64,000 nt of DNA, taken from positions 310,001 to 374,000 of the forward strand of contig JAIXMF010000018.1 of NCBI GenBank assembly GCA_025201365.1, read 5' to 3'. This DNA comes from Syncephalis plumigaleata (taxonomy: Eukaryota; Zoopagomycota; Zoopagomycetes; Zoopagales; Piptocephalidaceae). The position numbers and the translations under genes were made by a program. Shown piece after piece: positions 49,522 to 62,985 of this stretch (the first letter of the stretch is position 1; each line of letters starts with the position of its first letter). Under the pieces are notes generated by a model. The model was given only the letters and a program-made list of their open reading frames with translations. It was not told the origin of the DNA and searched no databases.

Positions 49522-52500
49522 TTAGTAGCGTGCTTTTTTACGTTGCTTTGGTGCACTCTTCACGTCAGTATCTTTACGCTTGCCATGTCGTTCGTCGTAA
49601 GCTTGGGCTTTACGATCGAGTTCATCCCAATCCTCGCCTGATACCTCTGATTCATCCATATCATCCTCTGAATCTTCATCCGAGTAGACACTCTCCGAAT
49701 CTTCATCGCTATATTCCGTCTACATATCATCATGGTTAATAAATTATTGTCATCATCATCATTACTCAATAACTGATTACCGATTGTGACGACCTGAATC
49801 AGATGCTTCAAATTCACTAGCTGACTCGGATTCTGAAGCTTCCTCATCCTAAATGATAAACATCGATTAGTATATGTCAATTCTATTAGTAATACAGTAG
49901 ACGTACATCACTCTTATCACGTAGGAATGACCATCCGCCCTCTTCGAAGAATGCCGCTGGATCTGCGTTAATTGTCTTCATAATTGCCGTCCAATTCAAG
50001 TTGACTGGACCCTCAGTAAAGGGAACATCTACCGAACTATTCTCCAATGAGTATTTGTGATATCTATTTAGTTTCTCATATCAATCAATCAATCAACTCT
50101 ACTCTACTTACTCTAACCACTCCTTGACGTTATCCAATTGAGTCATCGGTACGGTGTTAATATGTACGGGTGCTCGTTTGAAATCCTTAAATACAAAGAC
50201 CATGTCAAAGTTCTTTAAGCCAAACTAATAATAATAACAGTAAGTAATACATTGTGTTAGTAATCCTATTCATGTTGCTTCATTATTATGTCTTATAATT
50301 ACCTGAACTCGTTCCAATGAGCAATCTCAATATCAGCAATAGTTACTACTAGGAATGGTGGATCGCTCAAGTAAACAAGACAATCGGTGGTGGGTTGAAG
50401 TAGTACATTGGCACGATGAGGTACACCGAAAAAGCCTAAATCACGGAATGGCACATCAACTGCTACTCGAGGATTACTCTACGAATACAATCATCCATAT
50501 TATAGATTAGTGCATGCTCACAATCATGTATCGAGGTTAATAGGTAACACTTGCCATATCAGCAATACGATCAGCAAATTGCTTGAATTCCTTGTTCAGG
50601 AACATACGACGACGACGTTCATCTTCTTCCGCTGCCAATTCATCCTCATCACCATAGTGTTGACGTCGTCGTCGATTACCCGTTTCATCGAATTGATTAT
50701 CAGCAGCTTCACGATAGAATTGAATATCCTATTATTATCATAGTTACTAATTAGTTATATGTATGTATATATGTATATATATATATATGTGTATATCTAG
50801 ATGTACCTTGGTCTTCTTCTTGCCCATCATAACCGGATGATGTAGATGTACATGAAGTATTACAACCAGTTCATTATCACACGGCTGGAAGAATAGATGC
50901 TTAATATTGCTGAATAATAAATCTAATCAAATTGTTAAAAACATCTTGATTGCTTAACATCTGCTTCTTACCAACACGTTGATCCGAACTCAATGGTGAC
51001 TGATAACGAAGACCATTCTGATGGATCTGCAATTCACCAGGAACACGCTTGCCCTCTAAACCCGGTCGAATAAACACTAATGGGAGTCGAATACGTGGAC
51101 CTAGTTTCATTCATGTTGAATAATCGAGTAATACAATAGTAATGCATATTATTACTCACCTTGTATTTCAATTAGACGTCCCTGCGATACAATATCCTCC
51201 ATCTCCTTGGTCTCTGCATCACTATACATCAGAGTTAGCAATATTACTAATATATTACTGGTCAATAAATCAAGTACCGTTTAGTGAGATCCCTCTTCAA
51301 ATCAGTGATATCCTTGTAAAGTTGTAAGAATCGAGTGAATCCGGACTACGATAAGCAATGCTCGTACAAATGTGGCATTAGGATCTTCAAATGGCTAACA
51401 ACAATACATTAATGACATTAATAACTAATATACTCGATTCAATCATTCTATCCTGCTTACTTGATCCTCTTTCTTACTGCCCGGTTGACCTGGAGTAACA
51501 AAGTTGAAACGAAGCAACACGTAATCACCTTCTTCACTCTTGCTAATATTCTTAATAGCAGAAAGATGGAACGGTACTGCTAATCCGTAGACTGGCAAGA
51601 TAACCGTGTAAGCACGTCGATCCACTAGAATACGACAACTCTCCAGTCCATTGGGCAATGACTCTACACGACGGTAACTTTCAAATTTCTTGATGACTTG
51701 TTTCTGGGCATTTTGATCAGCATCTTGACGATCGGCAAATCGATCAATACCCTCCCGTTGTCGTCGTTCTGCTAGTTCACGCTGATGGATCTGTCGCTTT
51801 TGTTCCACAGATTCTTCATCCTGTATTTACATGATATTAGTTTATAGGTCATGCTTGCACTATTATTATTATTAGTAGTATTATTGAAATACCTGAGCCT
51901 CACTACGGAATTTGTCTTCAATACTGCCGTACTTGTGGGTCGAGTAGGTGCTGAACGACGTTGTTCACTCTCAGCATCCTTACTCTCTTCTTCCTCATCC
52001 TAATGAATGATGTTGCCATTTAATTGATCAATACATTATTGTATTATGCTATTTATTACTCACCTTGAAGAAGTAGGAAATGTCATTGGCCGATTTACTA
52101 CAATCTGTCAACACTTGTGGTCCATCCTCTGTAACTAGTACCGTATCAATTAATTGCAATGCATATCTATAGTATTAACATGTTCAGAGCTATAATGAGT
52201 ACGAGTAATACACTGTATGTAATCATTGTAATACTAACGGTGATAATTTCGAATCAGATGCATTGGCCAATTCTAGATTCTGTAGACCTACGGCAAGATT
52301 AATCACCATGCCTGGTTCCAATTTACGAGTATTCTTTGCATTGATTACATAGAGTGACTCGCGAAACTCGATACCCATCTAATAATCAATAATGGCATAG
52401 TTATTATTACTGTCATCATTCTCTAGACATTGTACTCATGCTACTTACCACAAATCCGCAATTCTTTACGAAATGCTTCTCTAAATCAGGTCGCTTCGTT

Positions 52501-53899
52501 CGAATTAGACTTTGTGCCTTGCCGTATATCTCATTCAACGGTGTACCACTACGTAGCATATCAATAAGTTTCGATTGTAGATCCAATAGGAACATGTAGT
52601 TCTTTTCTTGCGACTATAACCATTGTCATTGTGTTATTATCCAGTGTTCGTCTATTAAAATCTCATCTAGTGAAGCATACCTTTTGTGGATCAATCAAAT
52701 AGGTTCGTCCTATATTCGTACAATATGACTTGTATCGCACACCGAGTGAACATAGAATAACACCGGCATGTAGTTTCTGCTCGTCAGATATCGCCGATGA
52801 ACGTAAATCGAATTTGCCTCCACTTTGTACAATTGGCGAATAGCACCAATCGACTGTTTCAGGATCGGCATCAGTAGGGAATCGAATAGACGAGTGCTTC
52901 TTCTCATCTAGCAGTGTGTTCTCTATCATTTCCGAGAATTTATCATGCGTAATCGGTTTCTCCTCATCTACCAGAGCTGACATTTCCTTAACAAAGTAAT
53001 GTTTCATCATATTCGATGATAGTTTCGCAGCAGTACGCGTATTTCTCTATTCATCATCATATAAAATATCTATCAGTCTAGCTAGTTATTCATCTCAACA
53101 GTAACTCACCAATTCCTCGTCATCTTTAACGGCCAACAATTGTGCCAAATGCGGTGTAATATCCACAGTATCACCCTTGGCATCTGATGCATTGAATGCC
53201 GTCTCCCATTCATTAACTAGACTGCCTGTGAACTGCTCCTTGGGCAATACACCTATACAACGCTAGAATAGACTATTAAGTATTTCTACTCTTCATGAAG
53301 GAACAATGACTAATTACCTCGCACTATCACGAATGATATTAATCATTTCTGTCCATATTTTCGCATTGTCATCGGCATTCTTTGTACGTTTATGCACTTC
53401 TAGTAAATCATGCTTGTCTGCCTGCTTTAACTCTTCCAATATGGCCGCTATATTATTATAATAGTATTGAAAGTAAGTCAATCAATATATACTATCATAC
53501 TATCATTATCTCATTTACCTTTACTTGCACTAGTCACAGCATGTAACTTCTTCTTAGTAAAGAGTAATAGCGTATTAGGGAATTCATAACCAAATAGCCA
53601 TGTCTATAATATCAATTCATATCAATTATAATCATTTCTCCTTCTCTCGTATTACTGCATATACTTGCCTGTAGAGCAGTTGATTTACGATAGAGAATTT
53701 CCTCCTCGATATTGCCAACAACAACGAGTAGACAGTCGGCCTTGTCGAATAAGTGTTCCTGATTATCCGACTAATAGCATATATCACGTTATTTACACGA
53801 GTAATAGCAATTAATCTTTGTAGCATCTACCTTCCAACGCGTTAACAATTGACGCAATCGACGTCCAAAAGCGCGTGGATCCAGCTGAATCTTGGACAT
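49522..53899 (-). CDS. SPT16: FACT complex subunit SPT16
   Basis: Spt16 with Pob3/SSRP1 forms the histone chaperone FACT. ATG 53899 ([19 protein letters not shown]). The aminopeptidase-like N-domain includes [15 protein letters not shown], then the pseudo-active domain with [37 protein letters not shown] and [18 protein letters not shown]. The middle and Rtt106-like domains contain [35 protein letters not shown] and LYSVEEFPVAE-type sequence. The C-terminus is strongly acidic ([20 protein letters not shown]) and ends with a basic patch before the stop at 49522, as required for H2A-H2B binding. About 17 short introns make it the most finely split gene here. The length fits the family's roughly 1000 residues. 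A few one-base offsets are likely but I did not trace every exon. Confidence 0.95.
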
Positions 53900-54235
53900 G
53901 ATTACCGTATACTAGTTATAAATCAAATGGAACGAGAAAGAAACCGTGTAGAGGAGTAATTAAAAAATAATGTGTTCTTCTGCGCGTCCCTTTTTAAAAA
54001 CCATAAAAATTCGATGAAAAGTTGTAAATCATGTGGATTGATTCTGTTCTAATGATGATGATAATGATAGTAATGATGATGATGATGACGCAGGTTAACC
54101 AATTTATTTAACCTCCTCCTCCTCCTTCTTCCCTTCATCAACACTACTTGAATACTTTATTCATCAATCTACAGCTAGTTCACTTCTTCCTCTCTCCTTC
54201 TTTATCATCTGCTTTGTCATCTCTACAGTAACACA
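53900..54235. promoter_or_regulatory. Divergent promoter region of SPT16 and RPN8
   Basis: About 340 bp between divergent genes, with an A-rich core (53960-54020), a GAT/ATG trinucleotide run (54052-54088) and a CT-rich patch (54110-54200) just before the RPN8 ATG. Confidence 0.5.
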
Positions 54236-55446
54236 ATGCCATCTACACAAAATATTGTACCTGAGAAGATTGTTGTGCATCCAGTTGTATTACTCTCTGC
54301 TGTTGATCACTATAATCGCGTAGCTAGTAATACGAAGAAGCGAGTAGTTGGCGTGTTACTTGGTCAATGGCAAGGAAAGACGGTCAATGTATGCAACAGT
54401 TTTGCAGGTAAGTTATAATAGTAGACTCGATGATGGCATCAATATCCATGGATATCATACACCTACTTATATCTATTTATTATCTATATAGTGCCATTTG
54501 AGGAGAATGAACGTGATCCATCCGTTTGGTTCCTTGATCATGACTATGTTGAATCGATGATGACGATGTTTAAGAAGGTCAATGGTAAGTGCTAATCTAT
54601 ATCTTACTCAATGATTTAATTAATACATTATGTATGCATGCATGCATGTATGCTATATGCTCTCAATAGCCAAGGAAGTAATGATCGGCTGGTATCATAG
54701 TGGACCAAAGTTACGTGGTGCCGATTTGGCTATTAATGAGCTATTCAAACGCTACATGACAAGTCCCGTGTTGGTGGTGATTGATGTACAACCATCCACT
54801 GTAGGTCTACCCACCGATGCTTACTATGCCGTGAAGAGATTCACGATGTAAGTAGATGTATGAGATTGTATAGATACGATGATAATAATATAATAATAAT
54901 AATATTGAAATAATAGGATGGTACTGCCACTACACGTACCTTCTTGCATATTCCTTCATCTATTGAAGCAGAGGAAGCGGAGGAGATCGGTGTTGAACAT
55001 TTATTACGTGATATCAAGGATGACACGGCAGTATCCACTCTAAGTACTCGATTGACAAATCAACTGGATTCATTGCGTGGACTACGTGAACGCATTCTAT
55101 TGATTCGCGACTACTTGGCAAAGGTAGTGAATGGTACACTACCGGTGAATCATCAAATCTATGCAATCTACAGGATATCTTTAACTTACTACCGGACATT
55201 TCCTCGCCTGAAACTGTGAAGGCATTCTCGGTACAAACGAATGATCAACTACTAGTGATTTATTTGGCTTCATTAGTGCGAGCCGTAATTGCTCTACACA
55301 ATCTAATCGATAACAAACTGGCAAATCGAGATGCCGAACGAGCTGAACAGGAGGTGGTAGTAACGGCATCGTCTAATGGTACAAACCATACGAACGAGGC
55401 TACATCAAGCAATGACAAGTCAGAGTCGACGAAAAAGGATGCGTAA
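54236..55446 (+). CDS. RPN8: 26S proteasome regulatory subunit RPN8 (PSMD7)
   Basis: Rpn8 is the inactive MPN partner of the deubiquitinase Rpn11 in the proteasome lid. ATG 54236 ([20 protein letters not shown]). The MPN domain reads [41 protein letters not shown] and [20 protein letters not shown]. As expected, the catalytic JAMM His and Asp pattern is not complete ([11 protein letters not shown] lacks the HxH-x7-S-x2-D set of Rpn11). The second half has [15 protein letters not shown] and the helical C-terminal part with IFNLLPDI and [19 protein letters not shown]. It ends in a Ser/Thr/Lys-rich tail. Three short introns. One-base offsets near 54835 and 55163 interrupt an otherwise perfect family match and are probably errors. 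Confidence 0.96.
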
Positions 55447-55631
55447 TCAGCATAATAAACTCGTTGTAAATGATGACAACTCGTACTAATAGATATATGT
55501 CAATTTATAATGATAACACGCACAACACATAAAGGAAAAATGAGGAGAAAGTGAGAAAGTAAGAGGAAGCATACACACGATACAATCTACTGGTGTATAG
55601 ACGAATGAATGTATGGGATAATTGTTAATTA

Positions 55632-58591
55632 TTAAACAGGACCAAGTGGTGAATGAGCAGTATCACCATTATGAGTGGGTGAGTTAAGTGCTCGTTCAGC
55701 TAATGCGAATGCTTGATGAGCAGCAGGACATCGATTACATTCTGATCAAGATCAACAGTCCAGCACAGGAATGTTGCATCAGATCTAATAGTAATAATCA
55801 ATTAGTAAATATCTATTACTATTACTATGAATTCATAAATACAAAATAACAACACTTACATGGCGGTAAGACACGCGTATAGAAACGAGCTACAAAAAAG
55901 TTGATACCACCACCAATAGTGCCAACTAGTGCGGCATGTGGTGTTTTCAATGATTGTGCTGCATAAGTATAGGCTATCATGCCAGATAAGGCGGATAAAC
56001 CGAGTGAACTTAGTAAAAGCACCACACGTACAATAGTATCTATGATTGATGATTAACAAATAATTACTAAATAATGTATATGTAATTAATTACCTGTATC
56101 GAATCGATGTACCAAGTTACGTCGGAACATACGCGTTACTTGTTGAGTTGAGGCCAAGAATCCTAGACCAGTAAGACCGGCATAGGCTGGTGTAAATCCA
56201 CTGACACTGGCCATGGATTGAATGAGCCAGCGTTGCATGCCGTGAACGACCACCACACCAGAATGTAATCGGAATATCTATAAAAAATGTAGCAATAACA
56301 AAAGCTATAAGCATATTGCTAATACGAAGAGTCAACGTCAACTACTTACCCGTCCTACAACAAAGCCTAACACACGAGTTACCCGTGTTGCTGTCACGAG
56401 TAATGCGGCAATAGCTGCAGTGCCTAGTTGTTTCGTGGCTACTATGGTGAGTGCAGGTCCTGCTCGACCACCATAAACAGTTCCTTGTTGTTCACTGGAA
56501 TGATGGTAGAAATTACATACGATTAGTATTGGAATACCTTCTTATTCATGCAAACATAACAACTAGTACACTTACCGTAAAAAGTACCACTGTGATACAA
56601 CATAGGCTGTAGTAATACTATATTCATTATGCGCATTAATAACTATTTGTTTAGTAGTAGTAGTGCTAATGGATATCACTTACCGTTGAATATCATTCAA
56701 TATATTGGCCGTCCAAAAGAATATGACAACATAAAAGAAGGATAACCAACCGGTACCAGAATCGGGTACCCAACTTGTTGGATCTATACGATATATATAT
56801 GTGATATATGTGATATATATATTAGTACAAGCTATCTACAGATACTTATTACATACCACCACGAGGAGATGCAACAATACCGCCTAGTAGCATAACTCTA
56901 TTGAAGAATACAAGCCATAATGCGGTAAATGCCACATAAAGACCGTTAAGGAATGCACCAACAGCCAATAGATCAGGATTGGCCTTTAGAATATCCAGTG
57001 ATAACTACGCTGATATTAGTCTATTCATCCTATATTAAGCAAACACACATATGATTATCTCACTCACCTCAATGATAGTAACTGATTGTTGAAGACGATG
57101 CCAACGTCGACGCATGTAATACCCGAATCCACCTGCCGTGAATAGTGAAACAATCGACATTGCAATCATACTAGTAGTTGCATCAATTAGAATATAGAAT
57201 ACTAATACACTCAAATCACTTCTTACCCGCCACTTGGTGATTCTTGAATCATTGCAGGTCCCACAAATGCCTCAACCATCATCCAGATAAATACGGTCAC
57301 TGCAATGAGTGGTATTAATATAACATGAATACGAACCAGTATCTAATAGTAATAGATTAGATAGAGCTATAAATAAATACACTAGACTTACTCGAATATA
57401 ATGTCGTAAAAGAAATATCCATGCTGCACCGACACCACAAAGAACAACAAGCATAGTGCCAAGTAATCCTGTAACAATGATAATAATAACAATAAGCTAA
57501 ACAGATCAATACATATACTTTCATCTACTTACCTAATGAATCTTTAAGTGCCATGTATGTACTACGTGGCAGGAATCCTCCCAGTGAACTTGACTAGATA
57601 ATGAAATGTAAATAATCATCATTATTACTGTCACTACTACTGTTACTTACACTAGTATTTAATAATAAAATAAATCCAGATAATAGGAATCCAATAAATG
57701 ATAGCAGATAGAGTACAGCAAATAAACGATCTCGATATTTACGAGGTAGATCGGCCGGTGTATTGCCGGAACGTGTCGATGAAGCCAACTATATGCATAT
57801 ATATATATATATACATACATGATTGTAAGCATTGATTATTCTATACACTCTTTATAAAGCATATATCCACTTACATCTGATGATTTAACGGCATTTGTAT
57901 CAATAAGTCGATCTGTCATCGAATGACTTTCACTAAGTAGATCGACATTGGTTGGATCTTCTGCGTAAATATCGGAACCATTCTACGTAAAAACATTGGT
58001 AAATGATCTAGTATTCATTCACTCATGCAGCATAGGAATGTTACTAATACTTACCGACCATGTCCGTTTAATATTACTCGGATAGTTGGCGGGTCGTGTT
58101 CTTCCGGACAATGGTCCTCGTCCATTCTGCGAAGAACGATCAGCAGTGTCTAAATGCGTACTAAATCCCACTGAACGGAATGATGCCTGCATGCTATGCT
58201 CACTACTAAGTGGTGACAATGTATCTGAACGTGCCAATGGCGATTTCGTATGTGCACGTAATGCAGTAGGATTCAACAAGTGATTATTACTTGTATCTCC
58301 ACTACTTGCATTATTATTGCTGTTTGCTGTTTGCTGTTTGCTGTTGCTGCTGTTACTATTACCCAATAGTGGACTCATAGTTATCGGTGTATTGCTGCCT
58401 ATGCCATGGTGAAGTCGTGACCCTAGATGACTCAAGGGCGAAGGTGTACGACGACCCACAACTCCATCATACGTAGAATAGAATATAGAGGGTGCCTCAA
58501 AGTAGTCGGTCGGTTGTGAGGACAGCAAACCTTCTCGCTGCTGTGCATCACGGGCTCGTTGGCCCCCATCACCAGCATCTGGGTCCATCAT
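55632..58591 (-). CDS. PNS1: Choline transporter-like protein (CTL/SLC44, Pns1-like)
   Basis: ATG 58591 (or 58588; MMDPDAGDGGQRARDAQ). The first about 190 residues are a hydrophilic Ser/Asn-rich tail with SP sites. The membrane part starts with KYRDRLFAVLYLLSFIGFLLSG. Further helices follow: GLLGTMLVVLCGVGAAWIFLL, IHVILIPLIAVTVFIWMM, WLSFFYVVIFFWTANILNDI and LGFLASTQQ. Between them lies the CTL signature near 56450-56580 (VYGGRAGPALTIVATKQLG). Roughly ten helices and ten introns. The C-terminus reads CPAAHQAFALAERALNSP, near the typical cytosolic end, with the stop at 55632-55634. CTL proteins move choline or related solutes; the yeast member Pns1 is of uncertain substrate. The family is clear, the substrate is not. 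Confidence 0.88.
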
Positions 58592-59006
58592 GATGATAAG
58601 TAGTTACAGTAATAATATATACGATAGTGTTGCAATAGTAGATGTATATAGGGACAGGCTATACTAGGAGCATAAACAGTGAGTAGAACGATGAATGTAT
58701 TTTATAAAAAACAAGTACAATAAGGAGGTTTGGGTATCATGAATATATCTGCTATTTGAACAAGACACACTACACAAGACACACATACGCACACTTGCTC
58801 ACTTTGACAACAACATGTGGCAGTCACCCTCATTGTTGTCATCATCATTATGATCAATAACATCATTTCATGTGATTCAATCATCACTCTGCTGTAATCC
58901 ACACATATTCATATACATACACCCTCCTTTTCTTATTAGTGTTCCTAGTATTTCTCTTGTTTCTTTCGTATTATTCGGTAGATGAGCCAATGTTTATTCC
59001 AAGATC
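58592..59006. promoter_or_regulatory. Divergent upstream region
   Basis: About 415 bp between the CTL gene and the unrecognised membrane protein. It contains an ACACAAGACACAC-type repeat (58765-58790), a CAT/CATT-rich stretch and a T-rich tract next to the right-hand gene. No exon seen. Confidence 0.4.
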
Positions 59007-59920
59007 ATGAATTCCATTAGTGCAAGTGTTCATCGTAAACTAGAACGGCAACAACGGCTATGGACGTCACCCTTGGCACCAATGACACTAGCTGGTAAGT
59101 AGAATATCGTTGACTACGATAGAGTTATTACTTATCCTCTTGTCTATTCCTATTGTAAGAAACGGATCGTATTGTGGCGAGTATCTGTCCATTACTCGAT
59201 GAAAGTGTATTGCCGTTGTCTATAGCGCAGAAGCCTAGTTCACCCGTAGATAATGCTACCAGTCGTGATCATGAAGATGAATCGATATTGACCGATATAT
59301 CTGCTCATCAGATTAAGCCTATCACGTCAACAGAGTATCAGAAACCATTAGAACGCATGGCGATGAATTGTCAGAATCAGTATGAAGTACAACATGAATT
59401 GCAACAACAAGCAGCGGTCGTTCATTTGTGTGCTGCCTGTCAGCCATTACATCAAAGTGCAGCCAAAGCTGTCTATGTATATCGTCGATTGCGTACCTGT
59501 TTCGTGATAACATCTACGCTAACCGTTGGTCATCGTGTTCTACGATGGGTTACCCGTCATGGCTGGTTGTCTCGATGGTTTACGCGAAGTCAATTGCGTC
59601 AACTACATGGCGGAACGAATTGGTTAGTCGTAACGAGTATGGCGGTATTAGCAGGTTGGTACTGGTGGCAATGCGATCGGTGGGCAGTATTGGCTGGTGG
59701 CGTGCTATGCATTATCGATACGTGACCACCCACCAGTGACAGTGCATAGCGTAGCAAACAATGAGATGACAACAATGAAGAGCAACAAGCAGAAGAACTG
59801 AATAAGAGCGAGTCACCCATGACAGAGCACTTTCTTGTTCATCAACGAGTGATTGCACATAAAAAACAACAGGGAACTGGCACTATACTAGATTTATTCC
59901 CTATTAGATTTACCAAATAA
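59007..59920 (+). CDS. Unrecognised protein with C-terminal membrane segments
   Basis: ATG 59007 (MNSISASVHRKLERQQRLW), a first exon to about 59093 (donor GTAAGT), then a second exon opening near 59160 with ETDRIVASICPLLDESVL. The middle is hydrophilic and includes HLCAACQPLHQSAAKAVYVY, with a CxxC that could bind metal or be a redox pair. A basic stretch (VLRWVTRHGWLSRWFTRSQL) leads into one or two hydrophobic segments (LVVTSMAVLAGWYWW and WAVLAGGVLCI). The long frame stops at 59725, but a neighbouring frame continues with protein-like sequence (EELNKSESPMTEHFLVHQRV and a final ILDLFPIRFTK) to 59920, so the stop at 59725 is probably due to a base error. I do not recognise the family. It is divergent from CTL and upstream of Pol eta. 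Confidence 0.55.
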
Positions 59921-60198
59921 ATTGTAACACGACATTTGTTACAGTTGTAAATAATATCACATCAATCAATGGCAAGTTAGTTGAAATGACACGTACGTAT
60001 ACATGTATTTATAGGATAAATATTAAACAAGTGAAGAAAAGGGGGATAACATGCTTGTTTATTGAGCAACTGCCATAGTTGGTCCATTCCATGTCATACC
60101 AATAACATGCTAGCGTATGACTAACATTGACGAGTTTTTTTTATATTTATTTGCTCGTTTGTTTATACTATTTCCTTGTGCGCCTATTCTCTCATATT

Positions 60199-62788
60199 AT
60201 GGCTGACACTCAACTAATTACGCTTTCTCCGCTTTAACCGGTGGATATAAGGTTATCCTTCATGTTGACCTAGGTAATTACTAGACATAAGTGAATAATA
60301 GAACGTTACAAAGTGACTCATTCGAGTTAATAGATTGCTTCTACTGTCAAGTGGGTAAGTTTCGATAACAAAGGAGCAGGCTATCCATAATAAAATATAT
60401 ATACCTACGCGATATAGAACAGGTACGTTTGGGTTTGGACCCTGAACAACCCATGGCGGTACAGCAGTGGCAGGGTCTTATCGCGGTCAATTATCCAGCA
60501 CGACGTATTGGACTATCAAAGTACGTGAACATTACCGCCATTGCGTATAGTTGATTAACATCCTATCTTGTAGGCAGAGTAACGTGCCTGATGCATTAAA
60601 GTTATGTCCAGGCAAGTATCTTATATTTTTATTTATTTATTAGTTTCTTCATTGGCTGACAATCTTCGTAGATATCCGTCTAGTGCATGTGGCAACTTAT
60701 GCCGGTGATGGACAACCCGCAGCTTATCATGATCAACCAAAACGACAAACGCACAAAGTCAGTCTAGAACCATATCGACAGGCGAGTGATCGTATTATTA
60801 AGATATTGAAAACATTCACCCCCGAGATACAAAAGGCTAGTATTGGTAGGTGTCATACGAATGATAATAGCAATATAATGGATCAATTAAAGTAGATGAA
60901 TTACGTAGATGAAGCGTACATTGATGCTACATCGATTGTGGTTACGCGTTTACAAGAATTACTTGCACCCGAGATAATCGATTCCATTCGAGAGCAATAT
61001 AATCGTGAGCGAAATATAACGAGAAGATCAGTGTTGATGTGTCGTGTCCACCAATGTCATGGCATACGGGAACACATATCATAGCTGATGAGAATGCCAC
61101 CTCCATAGAAGATGAGGTTGAAGCGATGAAGGATTGCGAAAAAATGGTACAGGACTTTCAAGCCAAACGATCCAACATTACCGGAAATGTGAACAATTGG
61201 CGGGATATCTTTATTAATGTAGGAGCAGCTGTTGCAGCAGATGTTAGAAAGAAAGTCTACGACGAACTTTGCTATACATGTTCAATCGGTGAGTTAGTGA
61301 GACAAGTGAACATTTACCGAGTAGACTATTGCAAATTAACTAAGCAATTCTCAGGTATAGCACATAACAAACTATTGGCAAAACTGGATCAGGTCTAAAT
61401 AAGCCAAATCAACAGGTGACTATTGCCTTCTATACTAGCACGCCATCAATGGCTATTAACTGGTTATTCTACGTTATAGACGGCAATATGCGAGAGTGGC
61501 ATCAACAGGTACTACGAAACTATCCACTACGTAAACTGAAATATTTCTCGGGGAAATTAGGCGAGGAATTACAAACTGCGTATGATGTAAAAACACCCGC
61601 TGATGTATGGTATGTGGAATGAACGATGACAAATGAACGACTACTAAGCATCGTGCGTAGGAGGTATTCACTCGATGAGCTAGAGGAAAAGATCAATATC
61701 AAGAATGGAGCACAGTTGATTTATAATTCAGTACGAGGAATAGGCGATAGCGAGCGTAAGTAGAATAGATGAACGAAGATGATCATGCCACTAAGAATTG
61801 TGTGTATAGTCAAGGCACGCCAGCATATAGGTTCAATGAATTCGGTGAAAACCTTTTTCACTCCTCTTAAAACGATGGAAGAAATGGAACAATGGATAGA
61901 CACGCTCGCTGTAGAGTTGTACACTCGTTTGCAAGATGAGTATGAAGCGAATAATCGCTGGCCATCTAAATTATCGTTCCAGTATTCGGTGGGGAATTCC
62001 GAGACATCAGCGCATCGAGCATATCATTCATCAAAGAAAGTGGCGATGATCAGTCGTAAAGAGTTGGTCGCACCAGATCTACTAGGTAATCGTGTATTAC
62101 GTTTGCTGCGAGAGATGCCCGAGCCAACACCATGTCGCGGTATGTGTCTTTCAGTCGGTCAGTTCAAGGAGGAACTCGATCCTAGTATGAGTATTAAGCG
62201 ATTCTTCAAAGCTAGTACGGAAATAGCAGTAACAACAACAACAACACCATCACCTGCGATAGCAACTAATACAATACAAGTGCCACGACCAGCATCACCT
62301 AATCTAAAAACGCAAATATCTACACGATCACGCGTTATTAACGAGTTTTTCAAGGGCAAAACTACGGATAATCATGCTGTACTACCCGATACCAATGTAA
62401 TACCAAATGATAGCAATGACAATGACAATGACAATGACATACAAGATGAATTCACAATTCTGTGTGAGCAATGCGGTAAATATATTTCACCATCTGAACA
62501 GCAAGAACATCAAGACTTTCATCTAGCAATGTCGTTAATGGAGCAAGAACGAAACGAATTTCGACAAAATGCTAATTTGATCTCGAGAGAATGTAACAAT
62601 ACATCAGCGAACAATGTTAGTAGCAGTAGTAGCAGTAGTAGTAATAGTAGCAATAGTAGTAATAGTATAAAGAAAAAAGCCACTACAGCTAAAAGAACTA
62701 ATAGTACGCGTAAACTGATGCATCATCATCATCATCATCATCATCTGTAAAACGTAAAAAGATAAGCGATTTCTTTATTAAACGATAA
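60199..62788 (+). CDS. RAD30: DNA polymerase eta (Rad30/POLH)
   Basis: Y-family translesion polymerase that copies past UV dimers. ATG 60199 (MADTQLITL). The catalytic start is split over three exons: KVILHVDL, then a 21-nt exon (60334-60354) and QVRLGLDPEQPMAVQQWQG, giving HVDLDCFYCQVE with metal-binding Asp. The fingers read IAVNYPARRIGLSK; the palm has ASIDEAYID with the catalytic DE near 60890. The little-finger region includes NWLFYVIDG, WPSKLSFQYSVG and KRFFKAS. The tail has a UBZ ubiquitin-binding finger (CEQCGKYISPSEQQEHQDFH, about 62465-62525), which recruits the enzyme to ubiquitinated PCNA, and a terminal PIP-like box (KKISDFFIKR) ending at 62788. Reading the last box needs a one-base change in the ATC/TCA repeat at about 62718-62745, where the shifted frame is poly-Ser rather than poly-His. 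A similar offset lies near 60225, and others at 60855-61640. Confidence 0.93.
60334..60354 (+). other. 21-nt micro-exon in the Pol eta active-site motif
   Basis: ATTGCTTCTACTGTCAAGTGG is bounded by AATAG and GTAAGT. It joins CTAG upstream and AACAGGTACG downstream in phase to encode DCFYCQVE. The flanking introns are 60 and 63 nt. Confidence 0.85.
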
Positions 62789-62985
62789 TATTCCCCGTTT
62801 CAATTGACTTGTATCAAGCAATAATAAATAAATACTATACTGTACACCGCGTCACACGAATGTAGAGCAGATGCATGTAAAAGGCCATTCCTATTTTTAC
62901 AACTAGCCTTTGCTCGTTTTATTTGTTATTGGATGTTTACCATTAAATTCAATTAGAACGGTTTATTCAACTCTATTTATTCATT
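62789..62985 (+). other. Short spacer after Pol eta
   Basis: AT-rich, with AATAAATAAATA (62822-62833) as a likely polyadenylation signal for Pol eta, followed by the short promoter of the next gene. Confidence 0.5.

Noticed and set aside
62718-62745. Poly-His tail on DNA polymerase eta
   Set aside because: The frame that continues into the expected PIP-like box reads poly-Ser at this repeat; the His run is most likely the product of a one-base error.
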